Below, one piece after another: positions 1 through 9,369 of a stretch of 48,976 nucleotides of DNA; within the stretch, counting starts at the first letter, position 1, and the number at the start of each line of letters is the position of its first letter. The notes under the pieces are model-generated. The model worked only from the letters and a program-made list of their open reading frames with translations. It did not search any database and was not told the origin of the DNA. Source of the stretch: Paulinella micropora (Eukaryota; Cercozoa; Imbricatea; Euglyphida); contig BJOX01000286.1 in assembly GCA_009731375.1 (NCBI GenBank), positions 57,851 through 106,826 of the forward strand. The letters are read 5' to 3'. The position numbers were made by a program, and so were the translations under genes.

Positions 1-296
1 AAAAGCAATGTTTATTATCATAATAAAGTAAAATGCTTAATGTAAACAAAGATAAACAAACTTAAAAGCAAATTCTGCATGTTGGGCATTGTTATCATCA
101 TAGATTCATAGTAGCCGGGACTATGAAAAAGGAGAAAGATTACCGTGTCGGACCGGTTCCTGCCCACCTCTGAAGATGAAGTTAAAGTGTATTACAATTA
201 ATAAAAACATGTTTTAATATTATTTTTATATGTTCTGCAATCAGTGAATTGATTTCCTTTCATTTCCACACGTTTTCAAAAAAGTCCATATACTTC

Positions 297-1670
297 ATGG
301 AAAATTTCGGAAAAAGGGATACCCCCAAGATTGTCGAATGTTTAGTTATAGTGTACAGGGACTTGACTACGCCCGGGGGGGTGGACACTCAGCAAGATTC
401 GCCGCACGCTTTTCCTGGCCATGGTACGTTAGCATCAGCCGATGCGGTCAAGGAGGCGGTTGTCAAATTCACTGAAAGCGCTAGGTTCCTAGAATCAAAG
501 GTACTTAAGCCTTGTACGCATACTCTACAACCACACAAGTTCCGCTACCGTAAACACTGTGTATAATTGTAGGCACCTGCCGAATGGTTCAGGCACTTGA
601 CAAGACTTGGACTTGACAAGCTGACTATTTCCAGCATGCGACATTTCGTGCGAGAAGTCAACAAACTGAAGAACGAACACGCACGCCTCGGGGACAAGGT
701 CTGGGAGGTGGGTTCGTTACATTTCTTCGCTCGAATCTGGCCAACTGATCTCACCACCGGTCACGTAAGGAGAGTGCAGGAAGAAGCATCTGGAGCTAGA
801 ATTGTGGACACTTTCGCATCGTCTGAGTGCTTCCGGGGTCTTCCGGTTGCTATTTCATACACGTTGAAGTGGCCTCATCAACACAAAAACATAACGCGAA
901 GTAGTGAAGAAGTCAGCGAGTGGTATCATGGTGAAATTGATCAAGCAGGAAAAATCTTGTCGCGCACGAGGGTATTGTAATTTCGCGAGATGCTTGCCTC
1001 CAGCTCCATGGTCCTACAACTCGTCTGGTGGCGCGTGCAAGGCGACAGCTGCGAAACGGGCAGATATTCTGCAGTGAATTTTTTACCCCTGATATGCTAT
1101 ACAGCATTCTGCACAATTCCCTGTGCGGTTCCACAGAATACAACCGGGCTAGAATGTACATGAGACATCCCTGTGCACTGGAATTGCTGCCGGAACAATG
1201 GGGCATGACGAATCGGTGCTTACATTTGCCCACAACAGTATGGCGTGACAAGGTGTGACCTGGAAAACGAAGCCAACGTCCAATTTGTTTTCACCGTGGA
1301 TAAGAAAGAAACGAACTTCGGAGAATGGTTCAGCGTTCACCTTCACAACTATGTTCACCGTCGCCCAGAGATGGTTGCTTTCGGCCAGGTGGCTACGAGG
1401 GAAAAGGCAAAAAACGTAGAATTGGCAAGAAATTACTATTTCCAGTACAACCGCAGCAACATAAACGATTTTGCACGCGAGCAGTATACAGGAAAAGGGA
1501 CAGGAAAGCTGCAAGCAATGTCCTTTCTGAAAGAAGTTTTCCGTCAAGGCACGCAGTACGACCCGAATTCAGACAAGTTACCAACCCCGAGTATGTTGGG
1601 AATCGCGCTGAAAGCTACCAAGGACATCAATTCCTTGAACCCTATCATCTGTTTTCAGCCGACTGCTTCC
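297..1670 (+). CDS. Unrecognised gene fragment with apparent very short introns
   Basis: I do not recognise this protein. The reading starts at ATG 297. Candidate exons are 297-500, 573-707, 780-971, 1004-1252 and 1305 to about 1670. Each candidate intron starts GT and ends AG: 501-572 and 708-779 are both 72 nt, 972-1003 is only 32 nt, and 1253-1304 is 52 nt. All joins are phase 0. The 72-nt introns are plausible. The 32-nt one is very short, so a frameshift in a decaying gene is an alternative there. The joined reading is mixed in composition and free of low-complexity sequence until a Pro/Phe-rich run near 1690, which is why I treat it as coding. No catalytic motif, signal peptide or membrane segment is evident. 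It may continue across the microsatellite at 2083-2228 into the repeat-coding region further right, but no join proves that. Confidence 0.35.
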
Positions 1671-2082
1671 TACTGTGGCAGCAAAGCTCCTGGTCCCCCC
1701 CCCCCTTTTCCTCCTGCTCCTCCTTTTCCTCCTTTTCTCACACATTCACGCCATGTCACCACTGAGCGTCCGTTGTTCAACCCATTTCGCTGCGCGCTGC
1801 TGATGCCAAGGCGAGATTGCAATCGCGTTGTCACTGCTGGGGAGCAGGTGTCGAAGAGGTTGACAATGAAGACACGTCAAATAGTAAATAATTATATTCC
1901 CTAAATATATATATACAGAATGCACACACATTGAACAATTAGTAAATACAAAAATACGTTCATTCGTACGTACATGCGTATAGGAGACGTCAACGACGAA
2001 TGAAGAACAGCAGCCAGCGCGGGAGGACAAGGTAAGCAGTTTGCAAGAGTGCGTGATACAATGTGTATGTGTATATTCTGGT

Positions 2083-2228
2083 ACATACACACAGACAGAC
2101 AGACACACAGACAGACACACACACACCCACATACACACACACACACACACACACACAGACAGACAGACAGACAAATAAACAGACACACACACACACACAG
2201 ACAGACACACAGACAGACAGACACACGC
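2083..2228. repeat. (CA)n/(CAGA)n microsatellite
   Basis: Mixed CA and CAGA dinucleotide/tetranucleotide run. Cys/Val-rich or Thr/His-rich open frames across it are artefacts of the repeat. The interval from about 1700 to 2300 otherwise holds a poly-C/pyrimidine run near 1687-1735 and no recognisable gene. Confidence 0.95.
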
Positions 2229-2382
2229 ATTATTGCGAAATGCCCAATAACATTGTATATCCAACAAACATGGCACTAGCATGGTATGTGTCGTTGAATT
2301 TTAGAAGACAACGGCATTGTTGGAGAAGCATCTCCTAGCGGCGCTGAAGTAAGAACAAGATCTGCAGTGGCAGCAAAGGAAG

Positions 2383-3218
2383 TTGGAGGAGGGGACGTTG
2401 GGCTCAGCTGAAATTCCGAAAATGCAAACCCGTTTCTACCTAAACGTCCGAGCCGTTCTGCCTCAGGATAACCAATGGCATACCACCTTCCCATTACAGA
2501 ACGTGAGTGTGGCTAGGGATTTGTTCGGAAAGAACTTGTATGAAGCTAAGAGCTCGGGGGTTGCCATCGTCTTGTTTGGGGGCTACCTGCAGGAAAAGCA
2601 GAGATCCGGCGTGGCCCTGGACCTGTTCGGCGTGAACCTGCGCCAAGCCAGGGGGGGGCGCGGGTGTGGCTAGGGACAGCTTCGGGATGTTCTTGTATTG
2701 GAAAAAAAGCAGCGGTCTGGCGCGAGATTTCTTCGGGAGGGGCGTGTAGGAGGAGCTGGGATCCGGCGTGGCCCTGGACCTGTCCGGCATGAACCTGCGC
2801 CAAGCCAGTGAGAGTGCGGTTGTGGCTAGGGACAGCTTCGGGATGAGCAGCGGTTTGGGGCCAGCTTTGTTGGGGGGGGGACCTGTACAGGGAGCAGAGA
2901 TCCGAGGACGTGGCCCTGGACCTGTCCGACGGGGAGAGCGCGGGTGTGGCTAGGGACAGCTTCGGGATGTTCTTGTACGAGAACAAGAGCAGCGGTCTGG
3001 CGCGAGATTTCTTCGGGAGGGACGTGTACGAGGGGCAGAGATCCGGCGTGGCCCTGGACCTGTTCGGCATGAACCTGCGCCAAGCCAGGGAGAGCACGGG
3101 TGTGGCTAGGGACAGCTTCGGGATGTTCTTGTACGAGAACAAGAGCAGCGGTCTGGCGCGAGATTTCTTCGGGAGGGGCGTGTACGAGGAGCACAGTTTT
3201 TGCGGTGGCGCTGAATGA
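2383..3218 (+). CDS. Repeat-rich protein of unknown function (frame broken)
   Basis: The plus-strand reading encodes tandem 17-18-residue units built on G-(V/L)-A-(R/L)-D-x-F-G followed by a short charged segment. Three slightly different units make a 52-residue block, repeated about five times. The frame is interrupted near 2650 by a G-run expansion and near 2880 by an indel, so this copy is broken or contains sequencing errors. Upstream, a short open stretch after the candidate acceptor AG near 2302 might be a preceding exon. The minus strand is also open here because the 156-bp unit is a multiple of three. I prefer plus because the three diverged sub-units keep the same residue pattern only in that frame. 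I know no family with this repeat and assign no function. Confidence 0.4.
2497..3190 (+). repeat. 156-bp coding minisatellite
   Basis: Tandem unit with landmark gtgtggctagggacagcttc at about 2662, 2944 and 3100; the last two are exactly 156 bp apart. Each unit contains three diverged sub-units of about 52 bp. One unit near 2816-2944 carries an internal deletion. Confidence 0.85.
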
Positions 3219-3895
3219 GCAACTTGATAATTTTGGGGCTTTCACTACTGAAGATATACCGGTTAGCGCTTCTACACGGCACAGGGTATATTTTTCGACG
3301 GTAAACTCTGCAAAAAACGAGAATGTGAGCACAAAAGCCACTCGATTCTCGTCGGAAGTCGAAATGTGTCTGAACCCGATCGTCTGTACGTGGACGGGTT
3401 CGACCTCATCAGGGAATACAAGCAGGTACAAACCAACCTTCTTGGCGTTTTATGGGAATGTCCCGATAAACCACAGCATGGAACATGGACAAAGTTTTTG
3501 CAGCTTAGCGGAGGCAAGTCGATTATTTTCCACTTGCCCACTTGCGCTATCGAGGCTCAGCACATCTTGCTAATTCTAGTCAAGGTGCAATTAAGTCAGT
3601 TCATAACATGATAACGAGTGGACTCAATCCTAGTGCGTTACAGCCAGTAGAAATTTTTGGTGTGGCGGCTGAGGCTTTCCCGTGCCCTTATCTGCAGCGC
3701 AGCACGGGACAAGGCGTGGCAAATATGGGTATGCAGCTGATAGGGTTGTACACACCCCAGTACATGGGCAACGCGGCCGGTGAGGACATGGATCGACAAA
3801 CGGTTACCGCACCGAACCGTCCCAGGTTGCTGTGTAAGAGCTTGATTTGGGAAAGCAGAAGCGGCGAATGCGTAATTGCAGGCAACACAGGATAA
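3212..3895 (+). CDS. Unrecognised coding-like stretch, frames shifted
   Basis: Three short plus-strand readings follow one another in different frames (about 3212-3420, 3366-3530 and 3542-3895). Their composition is protein-like and they lack low-complexity sequence. They could be exons of the same gene as the repeat region upstream or a decayed coding region. No motif was recognised and the exon joins were not resolved. Confidence 0.22.
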
Positions 3896-4425
3896 TGTAT
3901 TTTTATTAAAAAGTTTTGGACATCTGATGGCAAGCTTTTTCCTGACCATTGTACATTGAAGTGTACACAAACGGGACATACTGTAGATAGTGTTCGTGCC
4001 TGTGCAGGTGTCGAACAAAATTGCTCGCATGAGTAGCCGTAGAGGTGGGCATCCTCGTGTCATCCAGTCTTCAGCAGCGGCAGGGTACAACTGCTTGTGG
4101 TTATGCAAAATTACTTATGCAATTTCTTTGCGTACTAGTACGCTGTATTATATATTCATTCAAGTATGTTTGGTCTCGCAGGGTGCACAAGTTGGAATAT
4201 TTTTCCTTTCCAGGCAGTTTGCAGCAAGATCAAGATCAAGATACCGCACTGGTGCTGTTTTCTATTCACGTGAAAGAAGACGAGGTTTGCTAGAATCACA
4301 AAATGTCTATGTAATTACGAACATGCATAAGTAACAGTAACACGCATAAAATTAGATTAATATGGACAAAGTTATTTTATTAAACCAAAACGTTCAAGGA
4401 TACGTCCTCTTGTACTACGCCGAGG
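3896..4425. other. No gene recognised
   Basis: AT-rich sequence with short open frames at 3990-4334 that overlap in two frames and show no motif. Nothing else is supported. Confidence 0.5.
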
Positions 4426-4859
4426 TCAGGAAATCCAGTCCCGTCCGCCAGACCGAGGTTCAGGTGGATGCATAGACCCGGTATCACGACCATCATATTC
4501 TACCAGGACACCAAGTGTACCATGAACACTCGCTTCCATGACGGGAAAAAGGGCATGAGAAAATACCTGCTTACTGTCCAAGGGTGACTCTCCATCTTCG
4601 CTATGCCTTTTTTTTTTGTTAAAAGAAACTATCGTTTCCGATACCTGAGAAGGATACGTTTTCTCATCTCCGTCCTATTATTATGAATCTTCCTCTGTTT
4701 CCTCACGATGGACACTCCTCGTTCCATGAAGCCGAGTCCCGGAAGACGCTCGACGCGCGAACGCCGCAAATTCACCAGGAAGGACGCTTGCGAATGTTCA
4801 TGTACACAGTAAATTTGCATGACCGACACAAGAATATAAGTTATAAATAGGTTTTGCAT
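4426..4859 (-). CDS. Possible terminal exons of an unrecognised minus-strand gene
   Basis: On the minus strand, 4605-4426 reads as about 59 codons of non-repetitive protein ending in TGA. It follows a T/A-rich tract and an AG that could be a splice acceptor. A further open stretch lies upstream at 4859-4629. No family was recognised, and the splice donor joining the two stretches is not clear. Confidence 0.2.
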
Positions 4860-5049
4860 TTACTTTGTTTAATACTTCCGATTTACTGTATCCCTTCCAG
4901 TGTACCAAGAGAGGAATGTCAATTATAAATATGTTTTGCACGTACTTTGTTTAATACTTCAGATATACTGTATCCCGGCTAGTGGCAAATATTTTCTTAG
5001 TGAAGTTGTGCGTAATCACAGCCTCTGGGGCCACAACAGTGAAATGCCA

Positions 5050-5545
5050 AACAGTGAGTGAAGTTGGTGTTGGTCAATGTTAGACAGGGAACAGGTTGTA
5101 CTCGTCCAAGGTCATAGTGGCGGTGCAAGTATTGGCAGCAAGGAAGAAAAGCGTAGTAATTGCGCTAGGTTTTTGTCCTGAACGGAGGAATGCCAAAAAG
5201 TGGGTAAAGTTGGTGTTGGTTAATGTTAGACAGGGAACAGGTTCTACTCCTGCATGGTCAGAGTGGCAGTGCAAATATTGGTTGCAAGGGAGAAATACGC
5301 AGTAATTGCGTTAGGGTTATGTCCGGAACGAAGAAATGCCAAAAAGTGGGTAAAGTTGGTGTTGGTACATTTTTGGCAGGGAACAGGTTCTACTCCTCCA
5401 TGGTCACAGTGGCAGTGCAAATAGTAGCCGCAAGGGATAAATGGTAAGTAATTGCGTTAGGCTTTTGTCCTAAAATCAGGAAATGCAGAAATTTTCATGG
5501 TTCCTGTTGTTCATGGAAGTTGGTGTTTGGACGTAACAAGCATGA
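5050..5545 (+). repeat. 146-bp tandem satellite
   Basis: The landmark aagttggtgttggt recurs at 5061, 5207 and 5353, giving a 146-bp period, with a degenerate further unit near 5517. Short open frames across it are by-products. The interval 4860-5050 between the candidate exons and this array shows only AT-rich sequence. Confidence 0.88.
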
Positions 5546-5559
5546 CGTTGTAACTTGTT

Positions 5560-6466
5560 GTGGAGGTCGCACACGGGAGCTAAAATTCTGGGCGAACTGC
5601 GGGCTGTACTGGAAACAAGGTGTACGCGACCTCGACCTAAGCGCCGACCTCGACCTAAGGCAGGAGATGTCGTGGTGGGTGTAACGTGTGGTGGGAAGTG
5701 TGGGGGAGAAGTAGGGGTCAAAGTTAGGGGCGGGAAGGAGCAAGTCTGGGCGAGCTGTACTGGAAACAGGGTGTACGCGACCTGTACCTAAGCGCCCACC
5801 TCGACCTAAGTCAGGAGATGTCGTGGCGGGTGTTACGTGTGGTGGGAAGTGTGGGGGAGAAGTCGTGGTGCAAGTTTGGGGCGGGAGGGAGCAAGTCTGG
5901 GCGAGCTGTACTGGAAACAGGGTGTACGCGACCTGTACCTAAGCGCCTACCTCGACCTAAGTCAGGAGATGTCGTGGTGAATGTTACGTGTGGTGGGAAG
6001 TGTGGGGGAGAAGTAGTGGTGAAAGTTAGGGGCAGGAGGGAGCAAGTCTGGGCGAGCTGTACTGGAAACAGGGTGCAGGCGACCTGTACCTAAGCGCCTA
6101 CCTCGACCTAAGTCAGGAGATGTCGTGGTGGGTGTAACGTGTGGTGGGAAGTGTGGGGGAGAAGTCGTGGTGAAAGTTAGGGGCAGGAGGGAGCAAGTCT
6201 GGGCGAGCTATACTGGAAACAGGGTGCAGCCGACCTCGACCTAAGCGCCTACCTCGACCTAGTCAGGAGATGTCCTGGTGAATGTTACGTGTGGTGGGAA
6301 GTGTGGGGGAGAAGTCGTGGTGCAACTTAGGGGCGGGAAGGAGCAAGTCTGGGCGAGCTGCACTGGAAACAGGGTGTACGCGACCTCGACCTAAGCGCCG
6401 ACCTCGACCTAAGGCAGGAGATGTCGTGGTGGGTGTAACGTAACGTGTGGTGGGAAATGTGTGGAA
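5560..6466 (+). repeat. 151-bp tandem satellite, left of the copia insertion
   Basis: Six units; the landmark ggaaac is at 5611, 5762, 5913, 6064, 6215 and 6365, so the period is 151 bp. Each unit contains an internal direct repeat of cgacctcgacctaag type. The array is interrupted at 6472 by the copia element and resumes at 13129. Confidence 0.92.
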
Positions 6467-6472
6467 GAAGTC

Positions 6473-6764
6473 CTTTACATTACAATAACGGTTAGAATAA
6501 TTTCTGACAGCAGTTACTCGTGATATGACAGTTACGTCATTTATTGCATGTCGATAGGACTGATTTACCTATTATTTACGACTGACCTAATTAATGAATT
6601 TGGCATTGTCAGCCAGTCACATGTTATGGTTTTGCAGCCTTCAGTTTGGCGGTAATAATTTTACTCAGTAAATCTCTCACAATCTGTTCAACTGCGAACT
6701 ACCAAAGTGTCCCGGTCTTCAACCCGGCCTCTGTCAACTAAGCTACCGGATTTATTAATACATT
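6473..6764 (+). repeat. 5' LTR of the copia element
   Basis: 292 bp, starting ctttacattacaataacgg and ending ggatttattaatacatt. It matches 12837-13128 with about 7 substitutions and no indel. The ends are not the usual TG...CA. The end positions are fixed by the target duplication on the left and the primer site on the right. Confidence 0.93.
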
Positions 6765-6774
6765 GGGTTATGAG
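6765..6774 (+). promoter_or_regulatory. Primer binding site for half initiator tRNA-Met
   Basis: gggttatgag begins directly after the LTR. It is complementary to CUCAUAACCC of the eukaryotic initiator tRNA-Met anticodon loop and stem. Drosophila copia is known to use a cleaved half of this tRNA as primer. The probable gag ATG (6770-6772) lies inside this site. Confidence 0.75.
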
Positions 6775-8305
6775 TGCTTCTGCGACGAAGGATGCGGCGA
6801 CTGTGATCCTGCAAGGCAAGGCGCCTGCGTTCATCGATGGTATTAAGGGGAGAAGCTGGGATGACTGGTTTGCGCAGGTAAGGGCGGATTTGTCCTCGGT
6901 CGAATGCTGGGAATATGTCGCGCCTTTGGCTGATGTACTGAGATGGCGGTCCGAGATTGAAGCTGAGCCTGCGGCGGGAGCACCGGATGCGGCTTACGGG
7001 GACCGGAAGGAGAACAAGAGAGAGGCTAAGGCGAGGGAGGCAAAGGCTCCTGCGGACGCAAAAGCTGGACCGGGGGCAGGAGATGGCATTACTTTGACCA
7101 TGCAACAGCGACGGAAGATCATAGCCAGAAGGGCGCAGATCTTCATGTGGTTGTACAAAGCGCTAGAGTACGGATCGCCGGCGGAGAGGATTGTCCGACA
7201 CTTGGTCAGAGAGCCTGCGCTGCGACCGGAGGAGCTCGTCGGCATCCTGCGTCAACGCTACCAAGGGAATGCGGCCCACCAGAAGCAGAAAAGGAACAGC
7301 ATCGTAAGCAACTGGCAATTTAATGCTAAAGATGATATGATGGCACAGCTGAGGGACTTTATGAGTCATTGTGAGTTCCTAGAGGATCATGGTGAACCAG
7401 TCAGTGTCACACTGCAGATGCAGTTCGTGAAGACCGCCCTGGCAAAGTGTGCAGAGAAGCATTTGTGGAAGCCGTTCTTGGATGCGCAAGTTACCAATCC
7501 ATCGCTGGAGTGGGACGACTTCGAAGCGGCCTTCGAAAGGAGAGTAATCGCTAATGAAGAGCAGAGGATGGCTACCAAAGAGGAGGCGGCGATGTGGGCG
7601 AACGGGCAAGCGAAAGGTGGCAAGAGCGACAAGGGGGATAAGGGCGGCAAGAGCGATAGGCCGAAGCTGGAGTGCTACAACTGTTCAAAAGGCCACAAGT
7701 ACTTCAGGTGCATGGAGAAGTGTCGCATACCTGGGCACGAGCATGTAGGCAAGTCGTGCCCAACGCTCAAGGACAGGTACCGCAAGAAAATTCCTAAGGA
7801 ACAAAAACCGAAGAAAGATGTCGCGGCAAATGGAGGGAGAGACCAAGGACGCAAAGGTTCTGGTGCCCCGAAGAACCCCCCCGCCGCGGCCGTGTCGTGT
7901 ATGGCGTTTGATCTAAGACGTCAAAGGCGAGCAACGATGGTTGATCCTGTTCCAAGATATGCAGTGGGTGAGGAGGAGTACCTGGCTCCGGCGGCGGATG
8001 GTTCGGGACTGCGGGTGATACCTAAGAAGGGTGAGAAGACGTGTGGGTATGCATTTATGGCTCAGAATGAGACGAGGTTCGTTTTTGTGGCACCACCGGA
8101 GAGCGAGGCTGAAGGGAACCAAAGCAATGGGACGGTGAACGTGGCCGACTTCTTTACGGTGTTCAACAATGCTCCCCTGGCGGAGCTGCATTGGTGGAAG
8201 TGGTACTACAATCTCCGCATCTCTCCGGACGAATGGGAGCACTGGGCTAGTGGACTGTCGGGGGCTGAACCCTGTGGCAAAGACGCCGGTACCCTTGGAA
8301 TGTGA
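6770..8305 (+). CDS. gag: copia Gag (nucleocapsid/capsid polyprotein)
   Basis: 511 codons from the ATG at 6770. The reading stays open upstream into the LTR but has no earlier ATG, and the next in-frame ATG is more than 100 codons downstream, so 6770 is the best start. The first ~60 residues have the copia Gag N-terminal pattern (GRSWDDWFAQVRADL). A Lys/Ala-rich charged linker follows, then a helical capsid-like section. Near residue 300 is a zinc knuckle, CYNCSKGHKYFRC, with Cx2Cx3Hx4C spacing, one residue shorter than the common Cx2Cx4Hx4C. A second Cys/His cluster ending in HVGKSCP follows it. The Gag packages element RNA into virus-like particles. The frame ends in TGA at 8303-8305, just before a 10-N gap. 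A Cys-x2-Cys in the +1 frame at the gap edge suggests the MYND finger begins there. Confidence 0.9.
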   Translation: MSASATKDAATVILQGKAPAFIDGIKGRSWDDWFAQVRADLSSVECWEYVAPLADVLRWRSEIEAEPAAGAPDAAYGDRKENKREAKAREAKAPADAKAGPGAGDGITLTMQQRRKIIARRAQIFMWLYKALEYGSPAERIVRHLVREPALRPEELVGILRQRYQGNAAHQKQKRNSIVSNWQFNAKDDMMAQLRDFMSHCEFLEDHGEPVSVTLQMQFVKTALAKCAEKHLWKPFLDAQVTNPSLEWDDFEAAFERRVIANEEQRMATKEEAAMWANGQAKGGKSDKGDKGGKSDRPKLECYNCSKGHKYFRCMEKCRIPGHEHVGKSCPTLKDRYRKKIPKEQKPKKDVAANGGRDQGRKGSGAPKNPPAAAVSCMAFDLRRQRRATMVDPVPRYAVGEEEYLAPAADGSGLRVIPKKGEKTCGYAFMAQNETRFVFVAPPESEAEGNQSNGTVNVADFFTVFNNAPLAELHWWKWYYNLRISPDEWEHWASGLSGAEPCGKDAGTLGM

Positions 8306-8324
8306 AGCGTGTAGNNNNNNNNNN

Positions 8325-9369
8325 CAGTGTCACCCAGCCTGCCAAGCCTAAGATGTGCTCCAGATGCAAAATGGTGGCGTACTGCGATAGAGAGTGCCAG
8401 AGAATCGACTACCCAGCCCACAAGGAGTTCTGCAAATGGACGCAGAACGAAGGCAAGGAAGACTGGGCTAAAGTCGTCGAGAGTGGCCGCGAGCCTCGGG
8501 GGTTGGGACCTCATAGTCTGAATGAAACGAGACGAAGAGGGGATGTGGCCTACAGAAGGCTGCTGAGGTATTGTACCGTCAGACCGGACGTGGGGGAGAG
8601 TGCTATGGCGCTACAACCGAGGTACAACGACATCTTGCTGCTGATGGGCCCGCCCAAAAAAGCAAACGAGTATGTACAGGCGAGCTGGGACATACTGCAA
8701 GAGGCGAAGAGGCATGTGACCTCGGAACTGGAACGGGTGTTGCTACGTGCCAAAGAACGTTACTTCCCCTGGGTATATCAACTGTCTTCGATTGAGGCGG
8801 CTACAGAGCAGGCGTTGGCGCAACGACGTGCTGGGCTAAACACATCAGCTACGACAATGGGTCGAAGTGGTGGCACTAGTGATGTGATTGCAGGACAGGG
8901 GGAGTCGGCTTACAGTGAAAGACGAGTTGGACGATGGGAAGAGGAGCGAACGGCCATCGCACTAGAGGGCGGTGGAGGTGATCCAGTACCCCGGAATGTG
9001 ATGGATGATGAAAAGAAGCCACCAAACACGCCGCCTACGCAGGTGGTTAGCGACAATGCACAAGATGGTGATGTGGAATTGACCGAGGAAGGGAGGTCTA
9101 TGCAAGAAGGTGGGCTGCATCGCGATGGGGGAGGTACCTCTACTGGTGGAGAAGAAGACAAGGGACCTACAGCTCACATGGCGTTTGAAGATGGAGTAAT
9201 GGGCGGGCAGGACCTGTATGAAGTCTATCTTGACTGCGGGTCGTCGCAGCACATGGTTCCGATAGAAGACGCCCTAAGCAAGATTGGACAGGAGGAGGGG
9301 GTGGCAGTGAGAGGGATCTCTGGGCTCGTCAAAACTGTGGCGATGGGGGAACGTCGTTTACAGGCATGA
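8325..9369 (+). CDS. copia pol N-terminal part: MYND finger and aspartic protease
   Basis: The reading is open from the gap edge to TGA at 9367-9369. It opens with most of a MYND-type zinc finger: MCSRCKMVAYCDRECQ, then a His and Cys (HKEFC). The first Cys pair of the finger lies on the other side of the gap in a different apparent frame. A long hydrophilic spacer follows. The protease core near 9230 reads YLDCGSSQHM, matching the copia aspartic-protease site (usually D-S/T-G-A...H-M) with Cys in place of Ser/Thr. The protease releases Gag, integrase and RT from the polyprotein. A MYND finger is not part of the textbook copia layout; it normally mediates protein-protein contacts. The stop overlaps the next ATG as atga. 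Confidence 0.8.

Noticed and set aside
910-950. SH2-domain-like WYHGEI
   Set aside because: Only the first few residues fit; no FLVRES-type Arg or further SH2 pattern follows.
2494-3431. Minus-strand protein from the 156-bp repeat
   Set aside because: It is open because the period is a multiple of three; the sub-units share a residue pattern only on the plus strand.
5050-6466. CRISPR-like array
   Set aside because: Units are contiguous satellite repeats without unique spacers, in a eukaryotic context.
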